From: CALGDE01 sp964655355
Lineage (GTDB): Bacteria; Cyanobacteriota; Cyanobacteriia; CACIAM-69d
NCBI GenBank assembly: GCA_964655355.1
Contig: CAZZMD010000001.1
Span: 1 to 64,000, forward strand
Reading direction: 5' to 3'
DNA length: 64,000 bases
Of the stretch, positions 35,886 to 43,693 are shown in pieces (the first letter of the stretch is position 1; every line of letters starts with the position of its first letter). A model generated the notes under the pieces. It searched no databases. It was not told the DNA's origin and was given only the letters and a program-made list of their open reading frames with translations. A program made the position numbers and the translations under genes.

Positions 35886-37498
35886 TACCACTGCCACCGG
35901 CGATCGCGTTGATATTGGGGCAACACCGGATGACTTAGACGATTCACCTGCACGCTGCCGGGTTCCCATTGTTCATCTTTCGGTAGGGCAAAGAGGGTGG
36001 GGAGCAGTTCCGGGGTCAGGAATTGGGACGGGATCGGCAGGGTGAGGCGGTCGAGGGCGATCGCCTGGGGGGTGGCCAACACAAAGCCCCAGGGGCCAAA
36101 GCTGGGCACATCGACGCGGTAGGGATAGATGTTAAACCCTGTCGCCCGAAGGGTTTCGGCGACACAGGCAAAGGCTTTGGGGGCAAAGTAGGGGCTGGAG
36201 GCTTGGGTAACCAGGGCACCCTCAGGGGCCAAGTGCGATCGCAGCAGCCGATAAAATCCATCGGAATAAAGCTTAGCGAGGGCATCCCGATCCGGGTCTG
36301 GGAAGTCGGCAATGATCACGTCGAAGGTGTCCGGCAGATCCCGCACCCGCTGAAAGGCATCGCCGAAGGTCACCGTAACCCGAGGATCCTCAAAGGACTG
36401 GTGATTCGCCTGGACGATCGCCGGGTGCGATCGCCCCAATTTCACCACCGCCGGGTCCAGCTCCAACACCGTCACCGCCTCCACGCCGGGCCACCGCAGA
36501 ATTTCCCGCAGGGCCAATCCATCCCCCGCCCCCAATAACAAGACCCGTCGCGGCGTTGCCACCGCCCCCAACACCGGATAGGTCAGCGCCTCATGGTAGC
36601 GATATTCGTCGGCCGTGGAAAATTGCAAATCACCATCCAAAAACAGCCGCGTATCGCCCCCCCGCTGGGTCATCACAATGCGCTGATATTGACTGGTTTT
36701 GCGATAAATCACCGCCGCTCGATAGAGCCGATTTTCCAACACATTTCCCAACGGCACCGTCAACGGCGCGAGGACCAACAGCGCCAGCGCGATCGCCAAT
36801 CCCAGCCGCCCCCATCGTCGTACCCGGGGCATCATCGGCCGAAATGCCCGGGCGATCGCCACCACCATCACCGCCGGGATCACCCCCAGACAGGCCGCCG
36901 CCGGAAACATCCCCAGCCACGGCAGCAAAATCAACGGAAAGGCGATCGCCCCCACCAACGCCCCCGCATAATCCAACGCCAATACCCCCGCCAAGGCTTC
37001 CTTGACGGACGAATCCCGCTCCAATAACCGCGTCAACAGGGGCACCTCCATCCCCGCCAAAATCCCGAGAAATAAGGTCGCCAACCCCAACCCCAACCAC
37101 AGCCAGCCCCCCGCCACAAACAATGCAAACAATCCCAATGGCATCAGGGCGATCGCCGGGGCCATGGCCAATTCCACCTGAATAAAAGCCTGCACCAAGG
37201 CTTTCTGATAGTCCAAAGGGTTCGCCCGATCACTCTCATCAGCGATCGCCACAAACTGGCTGAGATAGGAGCCCACCCCCATAGCCGCCAAAAATCCCCC
37301 CACGGCGACCCCGTAGGCCAGGGCATGATCCCCAATTAAATAGCTGGTTAACCCCCCCAGCAATAATTCCGTGGCCAATCCACAGGCCGACGAAGCCGCG
37401 GCCGCCAACAGCACGATGCTCCGCTGCCGTCTGGTTAGCCGTTCAGCCCGCCGTTCCGTCCGCTGTTCAGGCCGCCGTTCGGTCTGCCGTTTGGTCAT
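35882..37498 (-). CDS. Membrane-fused spermidine synthase-like protein
   Basis: The protein (~538 residues) has about seven membrane helices in its first 230 residues, starting SIVLLAAAASSACGLATELLL, and a C-terminal aminopropyltransferase-like Rossmann domain. That domain has LLLGAGDGLALREIL, VTVLELDPAVVKLG, VTFGDAFQRVRD and the acidic loop IIADFPDPDRDALAKLY with YSDGFY. The GAGDG, D/E and DFPDPD residues expected for decarboxylated-SAM chemistry are present. With a membrane domain and no free-standing SpeE form, its acceptor may be a membrane component. The ATG at 37498 ends a 12-bp tandem repeat; a GTG at 37549 is the alternative start. Confidence 0.85.
   Translation of the reverse strand: MTKRQTERRPEQRTERRAERLTRRQRSIVLLAAAASSACGLATELLLGGLTSYLIGDHALAYGVAVGGFLAAMGVGSYLSQFVAIADESDRANPLDYQKALVQAFIQVELAMAPAIALMPLGLFALFVAGGWLWLGLGLATLFLGILAGMEVPLLTRLLERDSSVKEALAGVLALDYAGALVGAIAFPLILLPWLGMFPAAACLGVIPAVMVVAIARAFRPMMPRVRRWGRLGLAIALALLVLAPLTVPLGNVLENRLYRAAVIYRKTSQYQRIVMTQRGGDTRLFLDGDLQFSTADEYRYHEALTYPVLGAVATPRRVLLLGAGDGLALREILRWPGVEAVTVLELDPAVVKLGRSHPAIVQANHQSFEDPRVTVTFGDAFQRVRDLPDTFDVIIADFPDPDRDALAKLYSDGFYRLLRSHLAPEGALVTQASSPYFAPKAFACVAETLRATGFNIYPYRVDVPSFGPWGFVLATPQAIALDRLTLPIPSQFLTPELLPTLFALPKDEQWEPGSVQVNRLSHPVLPQYQRDRRWQWY
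37439..37498. repeat. 12-bp tandem repeat at the SpeE-like start codon
   Basis: Five 12-bp units of the form CCGTTC(A/C/G)GTCCG run from 37439 to 37498, and the last ends exactly at the ATG of the SpeE-like gene on the reverse strand. In the protein this is a four-residue repeat: TKRQ, TERR, PEQR, TERR, AERL. Confidence 0.9.
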
Positions 37499-37552
37499 GG
37501 GATGGACCGGTCCAGGTTCACTGTCCCACTGCGGTCCGACGGAGCCCACCCT

Positions 37553-37729
37553 CTACTTACCCCCACCGGGGCCACCCCCTCGAAAACTGCCACTCGATCC
37601 CGAGCTGCCGCCCCGATAGCTCGGCGAATAATACACACCGCCGCCACCGGGTGAGGAACATTGGTAGGCGAACGCGAAAATCATGACGAAAAAAATACCC
37701 CACAGGGCGAAGCGCGTAATGGGACTCAT
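37553..37729 (-). CDS. Small Gly/Ser-rich membrane peptide (DUF4247-like?)
   Basis: A 58-residue open frame, too short for usual gene calls, reads MSPITRFALWGIFFVMIF, a Cys-Ser-Ser-Pro turn and a Gly/Ser/Tyr-rich tail ending FRGGGPGGGK. One hydrophobic span or lipoprotein-like signal (FAFAYQC) precedes the tail. The shape and the GGGPGGGK end remind me of DUF4247 peptides, which sit next to DUF4178 and SpeE-like genes in other bacteria; that is from memory. It ends 3 bases before the GTG alternative start of the SpeE-like gene, so it probably heads this operon. Confidence 0.6.
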   Translation of the reverse strand: MSPITRFALWGIFFVMIFAFAYQCSSPGGGGVYYSPSYRGGSSGSSGSFRGGGPGGGK

Positions 37730-37886
37730 AGCACCCAGGGACTAACAGTGAAGACAGAATATGCGGATCAAGCGGATTAGCGACTCAATAGGTGGATCAA
37801 CACCCATTCGTAACTATTGACGACAGCTTACCTTCCGTTGTAGCCCACACCGCTGCCCCCCATCGCCCAACGATCCCAGGTAAGGC

Positions 37887-38630
37887 TTAAGCACCAATCG
37901 CATCCGCCAAATCGCCCATCCGCGGCGCGGCATATCCCGTTCCGCGCACCGTCAAAATCACCTCAGGATTCCGGGGATCATCCTCCAGCTTCGACCGCAG
38001 TCGCGCCACATGGACATCCACCACCCGCATATCCGCCTGAACCCGAGGTGCATAGCCCCACAGGGTTTGCAAAATCTCTGCCCGGGGCACCGCCTCCCCA
38101 TTCCGGTTAAACAGCAGCTCCAGCAAACTAAATTCCGTATGGGTCAAGCGGATGCGCCGATCCTCCCGAAACACCTGACGCTTACGGGTATCAATGCGCA
38201 ACGTGCCCACCTGAATCGTGGTGCGGTCCGTCTCGACCGTATTCCGACGATCCTTCACCCGCCGCAACACACAGGCAATCCGTGCCTCCAATTCCTTGGG
38301 GGAAAACGGCTTTGCCAAATAATCATCCGCCCCCAACTGCAACCCAGTGATGCGATCGCCCACATCTCCCAAGGCCGTCAGCATAATAATCGGCACATTG
38401 GACTCCTGCCGCAGCGCCTGACAGACCCCATACCCATCCATCTTGGGCATCATCACATCCAAGACAATCAAATCGGGATCTTCCTTCGCATACACCTCCA
38501 GCGCCTCTTCCCCATCGGCGGCGGCAACGACCTGATAGCCCGCCAAAGACAACCGGGTCGTCAAGATTAAGCGCAAGGCAGGCTCATCATCAACAATCAG
38601 AATTTTGCCGTTTGATTTCTCAGATTGCAT
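37887..38630 (-). CDS. rpaB: OmpR-type response regulator RpaB
   Basis: RpaB is an essential cyanobacterial regulator that controls photosystem I and high-light genes through HLR1 sites. The 247-residue protein has a receiver domain (ILIVDDEPALR, phospho-acceptor Asp58 in VLDVMMPKMDGYG, TALGDVGDRITGLQLGADDYLAKPFSPKELEARI) and a winged-helix domain (IRIDTRKRQVFRE-like, RLTHTEFSLLELL, VVDVHVARLRSKLEDDP, RGTGY). The TALGD-DRITG-LGADDY sequence is specific to RpaB rather than RpaA. Its gene partner NblS is not in the window. A possible HLR1-like site lies ~330 bases upstream. Confidence 0.88.
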   Translation of the reverse strand: MQSEKSNGKILIVDDEPALRLILTTRLSLAGYQVVAAADGEEALEVYAKEDPDLIVLDVMMPKMDGYGVCQALRQESNVPIIMLTALGDVGDRITGLQLGADDYLAKPFSPKELEARIACVLRRVKDRRNTVETDRTTIQVGTLRIDTRKRQVFREDRRIRLTHTEFSLLELLFNRNGEAVPRAEILQTLWGYAPRVQADMRVVDVHVARLRSKLEDDPRNPEVILTVRGTGYAAPRMGDLADAIGA

Positions 38631-38958
38631 TGCTACTTCTAATCCCAGTTATTGAAAAGGCGCTTGTTGAAATTCAGGCTACGGATCCGAAAATCCCAAA
38701 CAAAATCAAAGTTTTAAAAAAGGTGGGAGCGTTATGGGAGGGACTCCTTAAAACTCCTTAATATTCAAATACCATTCCTTGGAAGTTCGTGGCCGATGGA
38801 AAAGAACCATTCCCGCGAACCTCGGGTATCCCCCTTGAGCAGCATGACGCCGAAGATTAGACGGGGAGCGGAGTTCCGGCGACAGCGATATTTAACATCG
38901 CCCCTTCCTTATGAAGTCTTAAGAAGTGCCCCTGCTCTGGGCTGTCCTTACCTTCCCA

Positions 38959-38976
38959 AATATTACCAGATGTAAC
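38959..38976 (-). promoter_or_regulatory. Possible HLR1-like site in the rpaB-HIT spacer (38631-39162)
   Basis: On the reverse strand the bases read GTTACATC-TG-GTAATATT. Compared with the HLR1 pattern, the first octamer matches at seven of eight positions and the second at six. The 532-base spacer between the divergent rpaB and HIT genes also contains a 10-base near repeat ACTCCTTAA at 38743 and 38753 and a small hairpin around 38885-38905, but no gene that I can support. Confidence 0.3.
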
Positions 38977-39162
38977 ATTTGCTCGCAAAGTTTTGCTTAC
39001 CAAAGATCCGGAGGGGCGATCGCAAACATCACCTAGCGCTATTTCATGGCGCTCATGACGCCCATGGCGCTGCCGGCGGGGCTGGGACGGTAGAACGGTC
39101 GCGGGCCAGCCCACTATCATGAGGGATGACAGCGATCGCAGTGGCGAGGAAGCAGCAGGGCT

Positions 39163-39525
39163 ATGGGAACAGAGCAGGCTTCGGGGAATAACACCATTTT
39201 CGGCAAGATTATCCGTCGGGAGATCCCCGCTGACATCGTGTACGAGGACGATCTCGCCCTTGCTTTTCGGGATGTGAATCCCCAAGCACCGGTGCATTTA
39301 CTGGTGATCCCCAAAGAACATATCGAAAGCCTGGAAGCGGTGACTTCAGACCATCACAGGCTGATGGGGCATCTGATGGTGGTCATTCAAAAAGTGGCGG
39401 CGGAGGCGGGGCTCACCAGTGGCTACCGGGTGGTCACCAACATTGGCAACGACGGCGGGCAAACCGTCCCCCATCTCCATTTCCATATCCTGGGCGGACG
39501 GGGCTTGACGTGGCCCCCCGGGTAG
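39163..39525 (+). CDS. HIT family nucleotide hydrolase (HINT-like)
   Basis: The 120-residue protein has the complete histidine-triad fold: TIFGKIIRREIPADIVYEDD at the start, HLLVIPKEHIESL in the middle and the catalytic HLHFHIL triad near the end. HINT enzymes hydrolyse AMP-lysine, phosphoramidate and related nucleotide conjugates. No specific substrate can be deduced. The length is normal and the gene stands alone, divergent from rpaB. Confidence 0.93.
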   Translation: MGTEQASGNNTIFGKIIRREIPADIVYEDDLALAFRDVNPQAPVHLLVIPKEHIESLEAVTSDHHRLMGHLMVVIQKVAAEAGLTSGYRVVTNIGNDGGQTVPHLHFHILGGRGLTWPPG

Positions 39526-39614
39526 GATTTCCCACACCAAGACACCTGGCACAATCCAAGCTGGAGCGATACATTTATTTACATACCCTCTAAGGTTTAA
39601 CGCCTCGGCCCCTA

Positions 39615-39662
39615 ATAAAAATTTCCATAGATTTCCCTATAAATTTCTCTATAAATTCACTC
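39615..39662. repeat. 12-bp tandem repeat upstream of the UbiH-like gene
   Basis: AT-rich 12-bp units ATAGATTTCCCT, ATAAATTTCTCT, ATAAATTCACTC (39627-39662), preceded by a diverged ATAAAAATTTCC, end 17 bases before the ATG of the next gene. The array occupies the expected promoter or leader region. Confidence 0.8.
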
Positions 39663-39679
39663 GATCCAGTCCATTGCCC

Positions 39680-40957
39680 ATGCTGACCCAGCCATCCCCC
39701 GCCTCCCAGGTTTCTGAGCCGGCGATCGCCACCTATGACGTGGTGATTGTCGGGGGCGGCATTGTGGGATTAACGGTGGCCTGTGGGCTACGGGGATCGG
39801 GTCTCCGGGTGGCGGTGTTGGAAGCACTGCCTCATGGGTCGGCGGCGCGGCGGACCCAAGCCTATGCTTTTTCATTGACGTCGGCGCAGATTTTCCGCGG
39901 TTTAGGGCTTTGGGACACGGTACGATCGCAGGTGGAGCCCTTCCGTAAAATTCGCCTCTCCGATGGGGATTGGCCGGATGTGGTGACCTTCGAACCGTCG
40001 GATGCGGGGGAGCCTGAAGATTTGGGCTATGTGGCGGAGCATACGGTGTTAATGGAGGCCCTCCAGCAGGCTGTGGATGCGGCGTCCGATGTGAATTGGA
40101 TAGGACCGGCGATCGCCGAAGAAGTGAGCTACGGCGAGGAGTGGGCGCAGATTTCAGTTAAGGCCCTAGAAGAAGCGAATAAAACCCATCAGGATATTCC
40201 TGAAACAATCCGGGCACGGTTGGTGATTGGGGCCGATGGGGCGCGATCACCCATGCGGGAGGGGGCGGAGATTGCCACCGACGGCTGGGGCTATTGGCAA
40301 TCTTGCATTGTGGCGGCGGTGCGTCCAGAGAAGCATCACGAAAATACCGCCTATGAACGGTTCCAACGCAGTGGTCCCTTTGCGATTTTGCCGTTGCGGG
40401 ATACCTGCCGCATTGTGTGGACCGCCCCCCATGAAGAAGCCAAGGCAATGCTTGCCTTAGACGAAAAATCTTTTTTGCGAGAATTGTCCCAGCGGTTTGG
40501 GGATCAGATGGGGCAATTGGAATTGGTGGGCGATCGCCGCATCTTTTCGGTGCGGCTAATGCAATCGAAATGTTACGTAGCTTCCCGGTTAGCGTTGGTG
40601 GGGGAGGCAGCCCATAATTGCCACCCCGTCGGCGGTCAGGGATTGAATTTGGGCATTCGCGATGGGGCGGCGTTGGCGGAGATATTAGTGGCGGCCCACC
40701 AGCGAGGGGATGATTTGGGGGCGATCGCCACCCTACGTCCTTATGACCGTCAGCGGCGCTGGGGCAATCTAGTAATTCTGGGCTTTACGGATGTGTTGGA
40801 CCGGGTGTTTTCCAACCAGTGGCTGCCGGTGATGGTAATTCGGCGAATGGGGTTATTTGTCATGCAGCGGGTGGGGCCGGTGAAGCAATTGGCCATCCGA
40901 CTGATGACCGGGAAATGGGGTTCTATTCCTCAGCTCACGCCGCCCCCTCAGAAATAG
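39680..40957 (+). CDS. UbiH/COQ6-like FAD-dependent hydroxylase
   Basis: The 425-residue flavoprotein has the FAD dinucleotide-binding motif VVIVGGGIVGLTVACGL, the GADGARSPMRE motif near 185 and the second FAD motif LVGEAAHNCHPVGGQGLNLGIRD. This is the pattern of aromatic-ring hydroxylases such as UbiH, UbiF and COQ6. In cyanobacteria such an enzyme could act in plastoquinone or tocopherol synthesis, but the substrate cannot be read from the sequence. A TTG two codons earlier is a weaker start. A 12-bp tandem repeat precedes the gene. Confidence 0.88.
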   Translation: MLTQPSPASQVSEPAIATYDVVIVGGGIVGLTVACGLRGSGLRVAVLEALPHGSAARRTQAYAFSLTSAQIFRGLGLWDTVRSQVEPFRKIRLSDGDWPDVVTFEPSDAGEPEDLGYVAEHTVLMEALQQAVDAASDVNWIGPAIAEEVSYGEEWAQISVKALEEANKTHQDIPETIRARLVIGADGARSPMREGAEIATDGWGYWQSCIVAAVRPEKHHENTAYERFQRSGPFAILPLRDTCRIVWTAPHEEAKAMLALDEKSFLRELSQRFGDQMGQLELVGDRRIFSVRLMQSKCYVASRLALVGEAAHNCHPVGGQGLNLGIRDGAALAEILVAAHQRGDDLGAIATLRPYDRQRRWGNLVILGFTDVLDRVFSNQWLPVMVIRRMGLFVMQRVGPVKQLAIRLMTGKWGSIPQLTPPPQK

Positions 40958-40994
40958 ACTGAGTTTAATCTCAAGCCAAATATCAAACTAAAAA

Positions 40995-41165
40995 TCAAGA
41001 TTTCGCCAGTCCCCAACAGAGCAGGGTGCCCACCAAGGCGATCGCCAGCCACTGCCAAACGGGCATCAGCAGTTGAAAAATCGCTTCGGGAATAAACACG
41101 AAGACGACGTTGAACAGGATATTCAACACCGATAGCGCAATTAAAACGGCGATAACAACAGCCAC
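40995..41165 (-). CDS. Small hydrophobic membrane protein
   Basis: A 56-residue frame starts with GTG, has AGAGG about eight bases upstream, and encodes two hydrophobic helices: VVIAVLIALSVLNILFNVVFVF and WQWLAIALVGTLLCWG, with a short loop between. It resembles the small membrane proteins common in cyanobacteria but I cannot name a family. Earlier GTG codons would add a basic amphipathic stretch. It lies in the gap between two forward genes on the opposite strand. Confidence 0.4.
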   Translation of the reverse strand: MAVVIAVLIALSVLNILFNVVFVFIPEAIFQLLMPVWQWLAIALVGTLLCWGLAKS

Positions 41166-41338
41166 TCTGTAAACCTCTACAGCGATCGCCCGGACCAGCC
41201 TTGGACGGGATAGGGTGAATGTAATACAAAACACGCCCTCCGTCGTCGCCGTCCAGTCCTCGCAAGTCAGTCGAAAATCAGTCGCAAGCTAACGGAGTGC
41301 CACCCCAATGAGTGGGCTGGCCTCGGGATGTCTTTATT

Positions 41339-41851
41339 ATGATGTTAAAGAATTTTTGTCTCGCTAGTTTTAACCAAGTCAAGGGAATCACCGCCGCGAT
41401 CGCCACGGTAGGTCTCCTCGCCCCCAGCCTTTCCCTAATCGCCACCACTCCCGCCGTCGCCCAAACCATGTCCCTCGCCCCGGATAATTTGCCCCGGTCC
41501 GTTATGGGCACCGCCGGCGGACGGACGGCTATTCCTGGGGCGATCGTCCCCGGCGGCCGCGGCACCCCCAGCGCAAGCTGCCTCGGATTTGCCTCCGCCA
41601 GCCCTGACCATGAATTCCAATTCAGCGATGCCCCCGGCCGACTGACCTTTACCGTCGATAGCTTTGGGCCGTCGGTCGATACCACGTTGGCGATCAAGAC
41701 CCCCGATGGAAGCTGGCTCTGCGGCGATGACATTAGCTCCACAGACAAGGACGCCACCATCACCGTCACCGGTGCCGCCGCTGGGAATTATCAGGTGTGG
41801 GTTGGCACCTTCGACGGGAGCTATGAAGACTACGAGCTACGCCTAAACTAG
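41339..41851 (+). CDS. Exported protein with PPC-like beta domain
   Basis: The 170-residue product begins with a signal peptide (ITAAIATVGLLAPSLSLIATTPAVAQ, likely cut after AVA or VAQ). It continues with a Gly/Pro-rich linker containing IPGAIVPGGRGTPSASCLGF, and then a beta-sandwich-like region (DHEFQFSDAPGRLTFTVDS, DTTLAIKTPDGSWLCGDD, GNYQVWVGTFDG). The second half resembles the pre-peptidase C-terminal domains that bind or target extracellular proteins. Two cysteines could pair. No catalytic domain is present. ATG 41339 and 41342 are equally good starts. Confidence 0.7.
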   Translation: MMLKNFCLASFNQVKGITAAIATVGLLAPSLSLIATTPAVAQTMSLAPDNLPRSVMGTAGGRTAIPGAIVPGGRGTPSASCLGFASASPDHEFQFSDAPGRLTFTVDSFGPSVDTTLAIKTPDGSWLCGDDISSTDKDATITVTGAAAGNYQVWVGTFDGSYEDYELRLN

Positions 41852-41888
41852 CTGCCTAAACAAACCCCAGGTTAAATTGCCAGGCTGG

Positions 41889-42761
41889 TCACAGGTCTAG
41901 ATATTGGGACGAACTGTCCTGGGGGCGAGCGTGCAAATAACGCCCGGTGGTCGCAACGCTGGCATGGCCCAAGGTAGCCTGCACCAAATGGATTGGCGCA
42001 CCGCGATCCAGAGAATGGCTCGCGTGGGCATGGCGTAACCAGTGGGGGGACACCGGAGCATCCAAGCCCGCATTGCGGGCCGCCTGACGGACAATCCGCA
42101 TCACTTGGGAAGGGTCCAAAGCATTCCCCCTCTTACGACTGGGAAACACCGGCGCCATTCGAGTCGGTGGAACGCAATACCGCGCCTTCAGCCCTTCCAA
42201 ATCCCGCCAAACAGCGGCGGGGATCAGCACCACACGGGTCTTATTGCCCTTGCCATAGATCGTGACCTGCCCCCCCTCCTGCCGCGATCGCAAATCTCGC
42301 CACTGCAATCCACATAATTCACTGACCCGTAGCCCGCAGGAATAGAGCATCCGCAACATCACCCGATTGCGCTCGCTGGTGGCTTGATTAATCAGCGCCA
42401 ACACCTCCTCCCGGCTCAAAATGCGCTCAGAGAGGGTGTCCTTGCTGCTGGGGACTTTGAATGCAGCGCCAATATTGTCGGCGATCGCCCCGGTCTGGTG
42501 GGCAAAGCGCAAAAAAGATTTTACGGCGGCGATGGATCGCCCCAAACTGCTCGGGGCCAGGCGATCGCCCTCCAGCGCATCAAAAAATCGCTGCACATCC
42601 ATGGCGTCCAACTCCGCCAGGGGCGCACCGGCAAACTGCAAAAACCGCTCCGCATCCCGTCGGTAGTAGCGTCGGGTATGGCGACTTTTCCCGTGGAGCC
42701 ACAGGGTCATCAACTGCTGGATCGCCGGATCGAGTTCAGACTTAAGCGTCGGTTCAGACAT
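41889..42761 (-). CDS. Tyrosine recombinase, XerC/XerD-like
   Basis: The 290-residue protein has an N-terminal SAM-like DNA-binding domain (HTRRYYRRDAERFLQFAG) and a tyrosine recombinase catalytic domain. The catalytic residues are all visible: Arg145 in GLRVSELCGLQW, a Lys in YGKGNKTR, His240 and Arg243 in HWLRHAHASH, His266 in LGHASVATTGRYLH and Tyr275. It is intact. A chromosomal dimer-resolution role is likely because there are no phage or transposon genes around it. I see no attachment-site duplication nearby. Confidence 0.9.
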   Translation of the reverse strand: MSEPTLKSELDPAIQQLMTLWLHGKSRHTRRYYRRDAERFLQFAGAPLAELDAMDVQRFFDALEGDRLAPSSLGRSIAAVKSFLRFAHQTGAIADNIGAAFKVPSSKDTLSERILSREEVLALINQATSERNRVMLRMLYSCGLRVSELCGLQWRDLRSRQEGGQVTIYGKGNKTRVVLIPAAVWRDLEGLKARYCVPPTRMAPVFPSRKRGNALDPSQVMRIVRQAARNAGLDAPVSPHWLRHAHASHSLDRGAPIHLVQATLGHASVATTGRYLHARPQDSSSQYLDL

Positions 42762-42863
42762 TCGGTTCAGATCTTCGGTTCAGGCATCGGGTGCCAAAAT
42801 CTACGGGCATCCCATCCTTCGAATATCGTACTCTTTCTAGCCCATCGCCAGCTCACCCAGGGC

Positions 42864-43499
42864 TTAGGCGATCGCCTGGATCGCCTGCACACTACCCCCG
42901 GCGTGGGACGTACGCGTCACCGTCTTGAATCCGACGGACTGGCATAAATCTACCAAATCCGCATCAATAAAATCCCAAGCGGTCTCCGTCTCGAATAGCG
43001 CCATAAATACCGCCAACCCCGGCCACATCAATCGCCCCATCACACTGGCATCGGGGCGCGCAAAATCCACCGCCAAAAACCGTCCCCCCGGCTCCAGCAC
43101 CCGCAGCGCCTCCCGCAAAATTTGCTCCAACTGCGTCGGCGTCATTTCATGGAGCGCCGCGCTGGTATGCACCACCTGGAAACTGTTATCCGGCAAAGGT
43201 ATCGCCTCTGCAAACCCCTCCACATACTCCGCCTCCGGGACATTTATTTTGGCCCGCGCCAGCGATCGCGGCGACGCATCCAACCCGGTCACCGCCGCCC
43301 CTCGGGCTACCCAAAATGCCGTCGTCTGACCACTGCCACAACACAAATCCAACACCCGCAACCCCGGCGTCTTCGGCACGCCCACCATCGCCAACTGCCG
43401 GAACCGCGCCTCTCCCCCCACCGCCAACGTCGCCACCCGAGACACCCCGTCATAGAGCCACTGATACCGATAGCTCAGCTCCCGTAAAATCGTTGCCAT
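42864..43499 (-). CDS. Class I SAM-dependent methyltransferase
   Basis: The ~211-residue enzyme has the seven-strand methyltransferase fold with motif I VLDLCCGSGQTTAFWVARG, the acidic ribose-binding VTGLDASPRSL, the YVEGFAEAIPLPDNSFQVVHTS segment and LREALRVLEPGGRFLAVDFARPD. It resembles the UbiE-like group. The substrate is unknown. The ATG at 43499 precedes conserved sequence and has a purine-rich leader; an earlier start at 43568 would add 23 residues. It is divergent from hemH. Confidence 0.85.
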   Translation of the reverse strand: MATILRELSYRYQWLYDGVSRVATLAVGGEARFRQLAMVGVPKTPGLRVLDLCCGSGQTTAFWVARGAAVTGLDASPRSLARAKINVPEAEYVEGFAEAIPLPDNSFQVVHTSAALHEMTPTQLEQILREALRVLEPGGRFLAVDFARPDASVMGRLMWPGLAVFMALFETETAWDFIDADLVDLCQSVGFKTVTRTSHAGGSVQAIQAIA

Positions 43500-43639
43500 C
43501 GAAAAATCCCCCGCCTCCTCAACACGCCTTAACCGTTTGCTACCGCCTATCCCAACCCCAAGGCACAAAGCTGTTGCAATTCTTGAGCCCTCTATGATTA
43601 TTACGACTGTTACGGCTCATTCTTAAAGCTTTGCATTAC

Positions 43640-43645
43640 TATAAT
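43640..43645 (+). promoter_or_regulatory. Probable -10 box of the hemH promoter
   Basis: TATAAT stands about 50 bases before the hemH ATG in an AT-rich stretch (ACTATAATGATTAAG). No consensus -35 box is visible at the right distance, which is common in cyanobacteria. AGGA follows closer to the start. Confidence 0.45.
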
Positions 43646-43693
43646 GATTAAGCACCGAAAAATTTTAGATTTTATTTAGGAAATGGGTTGGCT

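Noticed and set aside
41889..42761. Integrase of a mobile element
   Set aside because: The tyrosine recombinase is XerC/D-like in length, and no attachment-site repeats, tRNA or phage genes surround it.
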